A model generated the notes under the pieces. That model saw only the letters and a program-made list of their open reading frames with translations, was not told where the DNA came from and ran no database searches. The position numbers were made by a program, and so were the translations under genes. Positions 1 to 10,245 of a stretch of DNA of 64,000 bases are shown here, piece after piece. The first letter of the stretch is position 1. Each line of letters opens with the position of its first letter. The stretch comes from Prunella strophiata (Eukaryota; Chordata; Aves; Passeriformes; Prunellidae). The stretch lies in contig JAZBQD010000017.1 in assembly GCA_036583965.1 (NCBI GenBank), positions 22,726,385 to 22,790,384 of the forward strand. The letters are read 5' to 3'.

Positions 1-21
1 GGTTATCATGGCACCTGTGGC

Positions 22-27
22 TTTATT
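22..27 (-). terminator. AATAAA hexamer just past the GNG10 stop
   Basis: On the minus strand AATAAA begins 8 nt after the GNG10 stop codon. If used, cleavage would fall at or just beyond the window edge and the 3' UTR would be very short. Use is not shown by the sequence; a later signal outside the window is equally possible. Confidence 0.3.
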
Positions 28-35
28 ACCTGATT

Positions 36-161
36 TCAGAGCAGAGCACAAGATCGGGGTTCACGGAAAGGATTGCTCCCTGCAGGAACCCCAACAAGCA
101 AGGCATCTTTGCAGGCATTTTGCATACAGTACTGCTGGAGTTCTGCAGCTGCCTGAGAGAC
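36..161 (-). CDS. GNG10: GNG10 coding exon 2 (last)
   Basis: The acceptor TTTTCAG ends at 162 and the exon starts with GTC TCT CAG in phase 0. It encodes 41 residues ending in SCALL, with the stop at 38..36. The same phase-0 acceptor could receive DNAJC25 exon 1 in a readthrough transcript. An AATAAA on the minus strand at 27..22 lies 8 nt past the stop; the rest of the 3' UTR is cut by the window edge. Confidence 0.96.
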   Translation of the reverse strand, partial: VSQAAAELQQYCMQNACKDALLVGVPAGSNPFREPRSCALL

Positions 162-3100
162 CTGAAAAGGAAAAAAAATCCAGAGAGGAAACTAATTCAT
201 TCACAAGCATCTATTAAGCATTTCCTCTTGAAGAGCTATTGTCAAACAGAGCTGGAGTGCAGCCAAGTCACCTCTCAGATTCTAGAACATCAAGTAAATC
301 AGCACAGAAGCACAATTTACAAAGCTCTCATGAAGCACACATGAAATACTATGCCAGTGATAAGCCAGAAGAGTGTAGAGGACTGAGGTGCCAGTGTGAT
401 GCAATTTCTTCCCATTAAAATGCTCAGTGCCATGACGATTTTACAATCTTCTGTGGTGTTTGGAGGTTTATATTTGACCTCTTATATCCTCTGATAATTT
501 ATTAAAATTATTTTCATTCCAAAGTTCTGAACAACACAGAGTATAACAAGAAGTGAAAGAAAAAAGATGAGGATGAAAAGCTTTTGAAGTCCAAAATGTC
601 TTCTTCCCCCAGCAGTGAAGTCAGAACTTCAAATCCACATTCTAGAAGGAGAGTCCAGAGCTGCAGAACAAGCCCAAGATCCCAAATGCAAAATGTCCTC
701 AGCACTGAACTCCCCCACTCTCTTTGTGGATGGCAAGTCAGTCATATGCCTACATTTTTGAAGGAGAATGTAGAGGAATTTCCAATTTCCCAGACACACA
801 TTAGGAACAGCTGCAGGGAACTGTCAAAACCCACGCTGTCTGATACATATTTTATAAAAGGAAATATCAAATATATTGATGGAACTGTAAGTTCCCCTCT
901 AACCTCACCTCTGCCTTTGTTACAGGACTCCTGAAATACTGACTTTTCTTCCTACACAACCCTGCAGTGTTGCCAAAACAAAAACCAAAAGGACCATTCA
1001 CACTTTCCAGCCTCCTGTCTGAAAGAACTACCCCAAAGCACCAGTGAATTTTGGTTCTTGACCATCCCATCTAACAGCATCTGGAAACACATGGGAAGTC
1101 TGGCCTAGCACACACTTTTGTTTGCTTTTTTGCTGCTCTCCTGTTCACTGTCTTCCAATTCTTCTCCAGGCTCTCCTCCAGGATGTTCATCCTAGTAACT
1201 GCCTGGATTTAGCCAGCAGTTGTTGGCACTTCAGGGAGTTGTTATGAGAAGTTTTTTTCCCTCAGCCTCCCAGGTCCTCTTGAGAAGAGTACAGGAAGAA
1301 GCGTCTACAGCAAGGATTCCTGCTAAGTCAGCAGGCTTTGTCACTCCTTCCTTACCTGAGGAGAAGCCCTTTCTGGAGGCTGCAGAGGTCTCCTGCCCTG
1401 CTCAGTCCCTGGGACCCCCTGAAGCATTAGCACCCTTGCCTCAACCACAGCACCTGCCCCTTGTGGTGCCCGACTGTGCACCACGTAGCTATCAGGCAGA
1501 GATCCCACTGCCAAGGCCATGTGGAGCTTTTTCCTTTGAGAGTTAGCAGTGCCTACAGCATCTCCTTGCACTTGGCTGCTTCAACACAGACTGAGCTATG
1601 TATATCCTCGTATATCTTCAGAAGATACAAACCAGAACTGCCTACTCTTAGTTCTACCCATGCCCCATAACATTCTTCTTTTCTCCTGCTCACACAGAAA
1701 ATTTCTGCAGTATTTCATCACATGACAAACATGTTCCCTTCAGCAGCCTCCACATGCAAGATGTGTATGGGTACTTCTTCCTACTCAGTTTCCTCTTTCT
1801 GAAAATATTGTTCCTGTCTGCTTTTTTAGCCAGCAGGGTAAACAAAATCGCCATTGGAACTTGGCAGTATGGAATGTATTTTTAAAAATCCTTTCATAAC
1901 CAGCTTCCGTCTGGAAACACATTGTCTATTCAAAGTAGCTGAAACAATGTTTTCTCCCATTTACAGTGCTTGCTAAAACTGAACCAAGTGGTTTTTATCA
2001 GCTGAATATATTTCATGTTGTTTTTGTACTGTATGTATAGAAATGCAGATGATACAATTTATATGACATGTTTTTAATCGTGTCATTTCAAAGCTATGAA
2101 CAGGCTCCTAGATCAGCAGACCTGGGAAGAGACTGCTGTGCACAGTGCTGCAAGAAAGATGAGTCTGAGGTCCATCAAGGACAAGTCTCCCCAGATTGCA
2201 AGAGCAAACTCATAAAAAATACGCAGCCTTGAGAAGTCCAGCTCCAGAATATGTTACTGCCACAAAGTAACACCTGCAAACTACAAACTATCTATTTTAT
2301 AGCCATTCCCCACCCACAAAAAATAGTGGGGAGGAGTATATGAGTGTTTTGAGTTTATGACTCAAAATGAGCAGGAACAGAGATCCAGGCACCAACAATA
2401 GCTGGTGGGAAACCATTTCAGCATTCAACAATACTCCTCTTGCCACAAGAGTCTACACTTCTATTCTGAAACATGTTGTTTTTCACATATTCCCACACCT
2501 TACTGTGGTCATAAGCACAGTAATTTTTAGTGAATCAAGCATCTGCTGAGTCTGTTTTGTGACTAAAATGTAGTAACAAAAACAAATTTATTAGAATGAT
2601 GTCCAAAAGCCAGAGTGGTTTCACCTCGCAACGAGAACTTCAAATTTTCACCAGCCCAGGTCAGGAGTAGTTGAAACAAGTATTTAGAATTATTTTTAAA
2701 TCAATTAGCTAAGTTCCTGCAGCTCAATGTGTTGGCACTGTCGTCAGACTGAGGAAGCTAGTCTTTTGTGACTGGCCAGAGAAAAATGGCGAATGCAAGC
2801 AGAGAGACGAGAAAAGTGCAGGATATAAATTAATTTGACCTCCATCACTTCACAGACCGTGCTGCATTTTGTGCGTGGTGATGAACCCCCCACATCTGCT
2901 GGAAACCAAGAGCTGTCTCGGTCAGGTCACCAAACCTGAGGAGCTGGCAGACGACAAGACCGCCGCATCGTGCTGCCTTTGTCTGCAAATGTGCAAGCAG
3001 GAGAAGATTCATGCATGCGTAGCAAATCGCCTGCCTTCCCCAAGTGTGCCAGCGGGTACCACCCCGCACCGCCTCCCCCTGCAGCTCCTGCCAGCGCTCC

Positions 3101-3494
3101 GAAGCAGGGGGGAGTCGGGCTGCCTCCGCTGCGAGGAACTACTCCCGGTTATCTGTGTGCTGGTGCAGAACTAACGAGGAGCTGCTGTATTATTTATCAC
3201 CGCTCCTTCCACCAGGGAACGGCACTCTCTCCATCGCTCCCGTGCGGCCGGGGCTCGAAGCCCGCCGGGCACACGCACCCCTCGCCCCCTTCCTTCCCAG
3301 GGCGAGCGGCGCCGACCCGTGCGGAGGGAAAGGCAGGAGCGGCCCCTCTCTGCCGCCCCGCCGCGGGGGTCGCGGCACCCCGCGCCTCGCCCCGCTCCCG
3401 CGTCCCGGCTCACCTTGATCCTCTCCACGGCCGCCTCCAGCTTCAGCTGCTCCACCAGCCGCTGCATGGTGCTCAGGCTGCCGCCCGACGACAT
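36..3494 (-). CDS. GNG10: G protein subunit gamma-10, complete CDS in two exons
   Basis: CDS is complement(join(36..161, 3414..3494)), 27 + 41 codons, 68 residues plus TGA, the usual length for this subunit. It is the gamma subunit of heterotrimeric G proteins; it pairs with a G-beta subunit as an obligate dimer at the inner face of the plasma membrane. Exon 1 gives the N-terminal helix ([17 protein letters not shown]). Exon 2 gives the second helix, the NPFREP-type motif (residues ~57-62) and the C-terminal CAAX box CALL; a terminal Leu is normally geranylgeranylated. The intron is GT-AG in phase 0. The start MSSGG was chosen because it matches the family N-terminus, although the frame stays open upstream. 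It lies downstream of DNAJC25 on the same strand, the arrangement that gives readthrough transcripts in human. Confidence 0.96.
162..3413 (-). other. GNG10 intron, no recognised gene
   Basis: GT-AG intron of about 3.25 kb. Open frames at 584..934 and 1220..1546 on the plus strand show no family resemblance and no splice context. From about 2860 to 3413 the intron becomes CpG-rich and belongs to the GNG10 promoter island. I saw no mobile element I could name here. Confidence 0.6.
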
Positions 3495-3720
3495 ACCGAA
3501 GCCGCAGGGAAGACAGAGGGGATGAAGCGGGCAGGCAGCGCGATTCCGGCGGGCTCCGCTCCGCTCCCTCCGCCCCGGGGAGGGGCCGGGGCCGCTCCGC
3601 CCGCAGCCCCCGCGCACCGCCCCGGCTCCCGGCCGGACCCCGCTGCTCCCCGCCGCCTGCAGCGCCCTACGGCGGCGCTCGGTGCGGGCTGGAACTGCTC
3701 TGGGGGCCGGAAACCTGCTG
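3040..3720 (-). promoter_or_regulatory. CpG-rich promoter region of GNG10
   Basis: Dense CG dinucleotides and GC-box-like runs surround the GNG10 start codon at 3494, on both sides of exon 1. The composition changes abruptly at about 3730 to a purine-rich tract. No TATA box was evident. The transcription start cannot be placed from sequence alone. Confidence 0.75.
3414..3494 (-). CDS. GNG10: GNG10 coding exon 1
   Basis: ATG at 3494..3492, 27 codons, then a GTGAGC donor at 3413 downward. It encodes the N-terminal coiled-coil-forming helix that contacts G-beta. It sits inside a CpG-rich stretch, as expected for a promoter-proximal exon. Confidence 0.95.
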
Positions 3721-3735
3721 GTTACAGCACGGCCG

Positions 3736-3945
3736 GAAAAAATAAAAAGGAAGAAAAGGGAAAAAAATTAAGTGGGAAGGGGGGAAGGCGGTGAGAAGAA
3801 GAAAAAGAGGGGGAAATGGGAGGAAAAACAGAGAGGAAGAATAAGAGGAAAAACGGGGGAAAGGAGAGAAAAAGGAAAAAAGAGAGGAAAAGCAGAAAAG
3901 AAGTGGGGGAAAAAACAGGGCGAAGAAGAGAGGGGAAAGGGAATT
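3736..3945 (+). repeat. Purine-rich (GA)n low-complexity tract
   Basis: About 210 bases made almost only of A and G on the plus strand, with very few T or C. It directly follows the CpG island and lies upstream of GNG10 on its own strand. Long homopurine-homopyrimidine tracts can form triplex structures; that is general knowledge and not shown here. Confidence 0.85.
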
Positions 3946-4090
3946 CACAGAGTCATAGAATAGTTTAGATCGGAAGGGATTTTAAATATGGTCTAGTTCT
4001 AACCCCACTACTTTGGGCAAGGATGCCACCCACGACATCAGGTTGCTCAGAGCCCTATCAAACTGGTCTTGAACACTGACAAAGATGGAG
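3945..4090 (-). mobile_element. CR1 LINE 3' fragment
   Basis: It has the tail and 3' UTR signature of bird CR1 read in reverse (AGAGTCATAGAATAG, then a diverged GGAAGGGATTTTAAA and CTAGTTCTAACCCC). The element is truncated at about 4090, where the resemblance fades. Confidence 0.75.
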
Positions 4091-4344
4091 TTCTAAACAT
4101 GTCTTCTGCCCACATGCAGCTGTTAGGTTCCAACTGCCTGGCAGCTGCTGCCAATGTTGCTGCATCTCCCCACCAGAGCTTTTCACTGCCATTTCAGCAG
4201 TGACCTCTCACATAAATACATCCTCTCACTTTTTGGCAGGGGTTTGCCAGCTATTAGTTTGCTGGCTTATTTAAAAGTTGTTGGAATTAAGGTTATAGCC
4301 TAAAATGGTTATAACTCTGAACATAAGACAACCAGGAGGTCAGG

Positions 4345-5140
4345 TCCAGCCAGAATGGGTTTGTGGAAGACAGGTCCTGCCTGACCAACCAAATGTCCTT
4401 CTGTAGCAGGGTGACACAACTGGAGAATGAGGGAAGGGCTGTGGATGTTGTCCACCTAGGCTTCTGCAAAGCCTTTGACACCATCTCCCACAGCATTCTC
4501 CTGGAGAAACTGTCAGCTCATGATGTTTATGAATGAACTCTTTGCTGGGTAAGAACTGGCTGGATGGCTGGGGCCAGAAAGTTGTGGTGAATGGAGTTAA
4601 ATCCAGCAGAGAGCTGGTGACTAGTGGTGTTCTCCAGGGGTCAGTATTTGGGCCAGCCCTGTTTAATGTCATCACCTACCTGGATGAGAGGATAAAGTCC
4701 ACACCCAGCAAGTCACAGATGACACCAAGTTGGATGGGAGTGTTGACCTGCAGGGCAGTAAGGCTCCTCAGAGGGATCAGGACAGCCTGGATTGATGGAC
4801 CAAGGCAAATTGCATGAGGTTCCACAAGACCGAGTGCTGAGTGATGCCTTTGGGTCACAACACCCCAGGCAGTGCTACAGGCTGGAACAGAGTGGCTGGA
4901 AAGCTGCCTGGCAGAAAAGGATGTGAGGGTGCTGATCAAAAGCAGCTGAACATGGCCCAGCATGTGCCCAGGTGGCCAAGAAGGACCATGACATCCTGGT
5001 CCAAATCAGCAGTAGTGTGGCAAGTCAGACCAGGACAGTGTTGTCCCTCTGTACTTGGCAATGGTGAGGCCACACCTCATGTCATGTGCCCAGTTCTGGG
5101 CCCCTCACAACAAGAAAAACATTGGGGTGCTAGTATTGCC
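4345..5140 (+). mobile_element. CR1 LINE fragment with broken reverse transcriptase
   Basis: The plus strand carries recognisable CR1 ORF2 segments: a GFCKAFDTISHSILLEKL-like stretch at about 4459-4512, a KNWLDGWGQ...VVNGVKSS stretch at about 4551-4610, TSGV.QGS..GP at about 4621-4657, and a DDTKL-like stretch at about 4718-4735. Each lies in a frame broken by shifts and stops, so it is a dead copy. The match is lost near 5140, within what would be the C-terminal part of the reverse transcriptase. Confidence 0.85.
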
Positions 5141-5487
5141 AAATTTTTGGAACTCAGACATTTTAGGAACACAGACAAACATTTAGGTCCAGAAAGGAGA
5201 TATTGCTTATTGTACAGAGGGTGCAAGGTATAAGTTTTCCTACAAATCAAGCACACCAAGGAGTAAAAACCAAGAGAATTTATACACAAAATGTAACATA
5301 AACCCACCTATCCAATACCTAGTTACCTCCTACCTCATGCATTGTCATTTAGTTTGCACAGCCCTTATGATGTGTAACCACGCCTGCATGGGCCTCTTCT
5401 GGGGTCTCTAGTCGTCACTCTTCTTATTTGGGGAGGTGTCCTCTACGAAGTTTCAAGCAAAGTTCATCTCAGGTCCAGCAGAACTAT
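5141..5487. other. Segment interrupting the CR1 copy, possibly an inserted LTR fragment
   Basis: This stretch does not look like CR1, yet CR1 sequence lies on both sides. It contains TTATTGTACAGAGGGTGCAAGG-like text reminiscent of avian LTRs, but I could not find paired TG/CA ends or a target duplication. It may be an insertion or a rearranged join. Confidence 0.35.
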
Positions 5488-5533
5488 GGTCTTAATGATC
5501 TTTTCCAACTTTAATGATTCTATAATTCTGTAG
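5488..5533 (+). mobile_element. CR1 LINE 3' terminal fragment
   Basis: Short stretch with the CR1 end: TTAATGATCTTTTCCAACTT followed by an ATGATTCTATAATTCTG tail. Same strand as the CR1 body at 4345..5140, so it is probably the end of that copy. Confidence 0.65.
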
Positions 5534-6786
5534 GGACAACCAGGTGTGCACATGCTTGTGCCTCAGTCAGAGCCTCAGCACAGTCATGGAAAAGACACAC
5601 TGAATCTTCTGCAAGATCCTAATACTTTGCAACCCTCTTCCCCATAATGATCTCGGCACTACCCAGTACCAGCAATGTTCATGTGGACATTTCTTTCTCA
5701 AGTCGATTCAACCTGCACTGGCTATACTAGGCTTACTATTCTAACTGTCAGCAGTCTCTGAAAATTTATGCCCAGAAGACACACATAGTTTAGAATACCA
5801 TGATGGTCTAGAAATGCCTAGTAGCGTCTGCTAATGAGGCGTCACTGCAGTGATGACAGCTTTCTAAAGACACCTGAGATTTTTCTATCCTTTGTCAGAT
5901 GAATGTCACTACAGTGTTTCTGCCCAGCAAATTTTTGCTGCATTCTATGACTTTATGTCTGCATCTAATTATTTTCAAAGGAGTGACATGTATAGAAAAG
6001 AGGGAACTCCAAAATGAACTCAGTAAAATGGCTCATATCCAGCAGGTTGTATGATACATCTGACTTCTCCAGCCACTTGATATCAGGCCGGAAGTGTTAC
6101 AGAGACAAAACAACATTGCCACGGAAAGATACAGCTCTGTCCTCTGCCAGGAGTGTACCTCCATTGCATTGATTTCCACTGTACTATCAGGTCATTAAAT
6201 TAAACTTGATTACAAGGAAGGTAGACATCAAGGGAAAACAGATCCGTGTTTTGGCTTCATATTTGCATAACCCAAATATTTTGCTTGGAAAAGGACAGAG
6301 CAAAATGAAGCTGAAGGTCAAAAACAGCAGAGCTGTTAATCTGTGAAACTGCACACACAGGTTTAGAACCTCTTGAATACAATTGCCTTGTACATTTCCG
6401 AATGTAACTGTCTTTTCTAATAATCAGCACCACTGCATTTGTGCTTAGCTTCATTCTCTGTTGCTACCACAACAATTTATTCTTCCCTCTTCCACTCTTG
6501 CAGGAGACTGGTTGTTTTTTTGGAGGATGAAGCAGCAGTACACCAAAGCTGTGGTCTCTCACTTCATGCATATCTTTGCAGTGTCCCTAAGATTACTTCA
6601 TGAAAGCAAGCACAGGTTTTTCTGCATGCCTTCTTTAACAATTCTCAGATTTTAATTGATAATTAGATGCAAAATTAATTAAGTTCATTGCTACTCTACA
6701 TTCAACAGAGATTAAGGAACAATCTAACAGTTCCTCTTCAATTTTACTACTGTGTACAGAGATTCAGCATAATACTTCTATCATGC
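5534..6786. other. Intergenic, nothing recognised
   Basis: AT-moderate sequence between the CR1 tail and the first ERV LTR. Short open frames have no support. No RNA gene or repeat was recognised. Confidence 0.5.
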
Positions 6787-7245
6787 TGTGCTGGCTTCAG
6801 CTGGGATAGAGTTAATTTCTTCTCAGTAGCTCTTAGAGTGTTGTGTTTTGGATGAGAATGGTGTTGATAACATACTGATGTTTTGGTTTTTGCTAAATCC
6901 TGTTTATCCAAAGTCAAAGATTTTTTTATTCCCTCCTTTCCTTATGCTCTCCCAAACCAGGAGGGAGTATAGCAGGGACAGGTGACTGTAAGTGACCAAG
7001 GGGATATTCCACACCATAGAATGCCATGCCCAGTACCTAAAGTGGGGGGAGTCACCAATCTGAGTTTGAGAAGGGGACTCTGGCATCAGTCAGCAGGTGG
7101 TGAGCAATTGCATTGTGCATCACTTGCTTTTTCCCTTTTTGTTATAATAGTTATATTATTTTACTTTATTTTCAATTATCAAATTGTTCTTATTTCAACA
7201 TACAAATTTTAATTCAGCTCTCCTTCGCACCTCTCCAGACTGTCC
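6787..7245 (+). mobile_element. ERV-L-like LTR, plus strand (possible 5' LTR, 3' end lost)
   Basis: It starts TGTGCTGGCTTCAGC and continues with GAGTTAATTTCTTCTCAGTAGC, GTTGATAACA, CAAGGGGATATTCCACACC, GTGAGCAATTGCATTGTGCATCACTTG and a TTTCAATTATCAAA-rich end. The same series occurs in the LTRs at 7830..8424 (inverted) and 13630..14157. The distal U5 part seen in the 13630 copy is missing after about 7245. The five bases before it, CATGC, nearly match the five after the 14157 end. Confidence 0.8.
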
Positions 7246-7829
7246 AGATTTTGGGCAGATCTCTGGGTAATGTTCTCAATCATTTATCTGACCTTAAAGA
7301 AGACTTTAAGAACCATTTGCAACAACATGCTGGCTCCCAGTAAAAAGATCAGTTGGATTTCAAAGACAGTCAAAGGACATTCAAAATCTTAACAATTCTT
7401 GACTACTGTAATCAGCCTGGAGGGCATGGAAGGAAAAAAGGAGAGGGAGAAAAAAATAAGAAGGTGTTCCTCCCATAGATTTCTCCTTTGAGGAGAAAAA
7501 TACAAAGATTATTAATCATTCACAATAAAGAACTCCCAAAGCACAGAGGTGCCTGCAGTGCTGAATACATACACCTGATTGGTGTCCTGGCCAGCAACAC
7601 TGTCATATCATCGTCCCATCCTACAAAATACACCACAGAGAACAAGTACTGCAAGTATCACTGGTACAATACAGACAAAATATCACAAATAAGAGAGTGA
7701 ATAAATCCACATTGTAGCTAGCAACTGTTAAACTACTACAATGAATGTTTATAACAATTTTCTTTTAACACACTTTCAGACCTGCCCTTATATCAGCCTT
7801 TTGGGTCCATGATCAGGTGCCAAAAGGAT
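7246..7829. other. Unassigned sequence between two LTR copies
   Basis: No recognisable gag or pol segment and no LTR signature. It may be host sequence or decayed ERV leader sequence. An open frame at 7488..7700 has no support. Confidence 0.4.
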
Positions 7830-8424
7830 TGTTGTGCTTTAAGGCCAGATGGAAATTAAGTACAAAGCAACCACTTGCTCAACTCCACCCCCTCTCTCCA
7901 CCTCCAACCCAGTGCAATGAGAAGAAGGATCAGAGTAAAATTCATATGTTGAGATAAGAACAGTTTAATAATTGAAAATAAAGTAAAATACAATAATAAT
8001 AATAATAATAATAACAATAAGAATAAGAATAAGAATAAGAATACCAAATTATCTACAATGCAATTGCTCACCACCTGCTGACTGATACCACACTCCTCCT
8101 TCCCAAACCCAGAGCAGCTGCCATTCCAGGTAACTCTCCCCCAGTTTAAATACCAGCCATGATGTTCTCTGGTGTGGAATATCCCTTTGGCCATTTCAGG
8201 TCTCTTGTCCCAGCTATGCTCCCTCCCAGCTTGGTTTTTTTTCTGTATCTTCTCACTGGCAGAGCATGAGATAAGGAGGAAAAAAAAAATCCTTGACTTT
8301 GGATAAGCACAATTTAGCAAAAAGCAAAACATCGTTGTGTTATCAACACAGTTCTCATTCTAAATCAAAACCAGAGCACTATAACAGCTACTGAGAAGAA
8401 ATTAACTCTGCTCTAGCTGTCACA
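7830..8424 (-). mobile_element. ERV-L-like LTR, inverted relative to its neighbours
   Basis: Same family as 6787..7245 and 13630..14157 but on the opposite strand: the reverse complement shows the GAGTTAATTTCTTCTCAGTAGC, GTTGATAACA and GGGATATTCCACACC series in the same order. It spans TG at 7830 to CA near 8424. The outer boundary at 8424 is approximate and I found no target duplication. It carries an expanded AAT/AATAAG microsatellite. Confidence 0.75.
7989..8043 (+). repeat. (AAT)n / (AATAAG)n microsatellite inside the inverted LTR
   Basis: About eight AAT/AAC units followed by four AATAAG-like hexamers. It sits at the T/A-rich spot of this LTR family that in the sister copies is a short run of TTATTA-like units, so it looks like expansion of a native simple repeat. 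Confidence 0.85.
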
Positions 8425-8540
8425 GCTGAATAGTTTGGAGTGGCAGGGTGTGTGGGGTTTTATGGGCAAAACGTAGGGCAGTGGGCACCTTCAAGATGTT
8501 TGCACCTTACCCCTAAGCAAGTACAGAATCCAGAAAACTA
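8425..8540. other. Short unassigned segment between LTR and gag-like region
   Basis: No clear primer-binding site was recognised here, so this region cannot be tied to a provirus leader from sequence alone. Confidence 0.3.
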
Positions 8541-8559
8541 GTAAACTACTTTTTAAAAG

Positions 8560-9840
8560 TGTGCTGTCACCCTGGCAGCCCAGAGAGGACCCAAATCACT
8601 GCAACATGTTGTGGCTTGGCCCAGACTTATTGAGCCATGGTCAACACTGCTCAGTAGTCTCAAGGAGAAAAGAAGATCTCTGAATTTGACAATGAGATGA
8701 AAACAGACCATGCAGCTTGTCCAGCCACTGTGAGACACTGCAGCTGCTCCAACCCCAGCAACAGGAACTGCCACTGAAACCACTGAAACAGAATCTACAG
8801 GTGCCAGTGTCAGTTACCCCTGTACAGAAGCAGAAGAAATGTACATGAAAGGCAGACTGTAAAAAACCTTTAGCAGAAACAGTCAAGGAGGACAGGAAGA
8901 ATAAAGACAAAGAAGCAGCACTGTTACAAGGGTGAATTACAGAGCCATCATCAAGCCATCACAGGGACTGGAAGAGGAGACAGAAGAGACAACCACAACT
9001 TGATCCCTGTTTCTGAGTGAGCTGCGGGAGATATGAGGAGATTTCAGTCATTGTCCAGGTGACTGTATAATCACCTGGCTGCTCCAGTGCTGGGACAATA
9101 GAGCCAACAGTGTGGCTTTAAGAGAGTAAGGAAAGCAGGGAGCTGGGACCACTTGCTGTGAAACCAGGCTTTGACAAAGCAATGGGAAAAAAGACACAAG
9201 TCCTTTGTCTGTGGATATGACTCTTACCAAGTGTGAGGGCAAGGTATCCCTATAAAGAAGATATTCCATGTAACTTAAACAAAGGGGCTGCAATAGAGAA
9301 AGGTATTTAATACCTGAGGGAATTAGCCTCAGGTTATATATAAAGTGATATATTTTGACCCAGACAAAAATATAAAGTGATATATTTTATCACTTTATTT
9401 TAGCATAAAATATATGGTGATATATTTTGACCCAGACAATGTGCAGCTTGCCCAGGTCTAGATGATGTCTTATGTCCACAATTCATGGTGGAAATTTTTA
9501 CAGAGTGCACCAACAGCACATGCCAACCCCTTGTCAGCAACAGTTTGGAAAGATGATGCACAACGAAAAGTGGTGATTTTCCACATTCAGGAATACAAAG
9601 ACAGTTTTCCTTCCCCCATCAATGCAGCTGTAGAAAAGCTATCAGATAGACTGGTAGATAAACTGACTCAGGATTTTCAGAATTTCAGAGAGAATGTGTC
9701 CTGCTCCTCACCTGTAGGGGCCCCTATTTCTACAACTGACAGCAGGTATCCTCTTGCTCAAGAGAGAGGATATAAAAGGTACATACCACAGTCCTGTGGT
9801 TTTACCAGCAGGACCACAGAGAGGATATGAGGAAGTGGGA
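8560..9840 (+). pseudogene. Broken ERV gag-like region
   Basis: Degenerate stretches rich in Gln, Pro and charged residues precede the protease, in the place expected for gag. The longest open piece is 9462..9830. Stops and shifts break the rest. No zinc knuckle was recognised with confidence. Assignment rests on position and composition, so it is weaker than for pol. Confidence 0.5.
9301..9440 (+). repeat. Local triplication with hairpins in the gag-like region
   Basis: GTGATATATTTT occurs three times (about 9345, 9377 and 9417); the first and third copies continue with GACCCAGACAA. The middle copy ends in ATCACTTTA and can fold back on its own AAAGTGAT. Just upstream CCTGAGG (9313) pairs with CCTCAGG (9327). 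The short spacing points to local slippage or duplication. Confidence 0.8.
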
Positions 9841-10017
9841 TGAACAATCCATCTTGATCCTAGATGCACAGGTGCAGGAACTGAAAGGGAAAACAACCAC
9901 AATGCATTTTTTTTCCAGGGAGGTTGCTGCTCTAGTCTCCAGTAGACAGTTTTCCAGGCAGAATGAAGGTCTGGTCATACTACTGACCCTGTGGAGAGAA
10001 GTTCTGGTCCATTTCTA

Positions 10018-10245
10018 CAAGATGTTAGTGGAGAACCTTCCCATCAGTATTAGAGGGGCCCTGCCTATAGCTGGGTGGAGGAGAGGGATAACTGGTTTTA
10101 TTGGACTGTGTGGATATAATGGCCTGGCACAGCAGCCCCACAAGATTACAAGGCTTTATAGACACTGGTGCACATTGTACCCTAATGCCATCCAGCTATA
10201 CAGGGACAGAATCCATTTGTGTTTCTGGAGTGACAGCTGACTCTG
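10018..10245 (+). pseudogene. ERV aspartic protease remnant
   Basis: A DTGA motif is encoded at 10161..10172, preceded by Gly-Phe-Ile and followed by a hydrophobic stretch, as in retroviral proteases. This frame differs from that of the open stretch 9827..10240 that covers it, so at least one frameshift separates gag from pro here. The domain is not continuous. Confidence 0.7.

Noticed and set aside
8..344. Plus-strand frames over GNG10 exon 2
   Set aside because: They are antisense shadows of the conserved exon.
584..934. A 116-codon frame in the GNG10 intron
   Set aside because: No family resemblance and no splice context; expected by chance in several kilobases.
1220..1546. A 108-codon Pro-rich frame in the GNG10 intron
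   Set aside because: No recognisable domain; probably noncoding or from an old repeat.
3171..3617. A 148-codon open frame covering GNG10 exon 1, with 41 codons upstream of MSSGG
   Set aside because: Gamma subunits start at MSSG-type N-termini and the extension is Arg/Gly/Pro-rich CpG-island sequence, so the upstream ATG was not used.
2970..3794. A 274-codon plus-strand frame across the GNG10 promoter
   Set aside because: GC-rich composition keeps frames open; low-complexity Pro/Ala/Arg product, antisense to a real exon.
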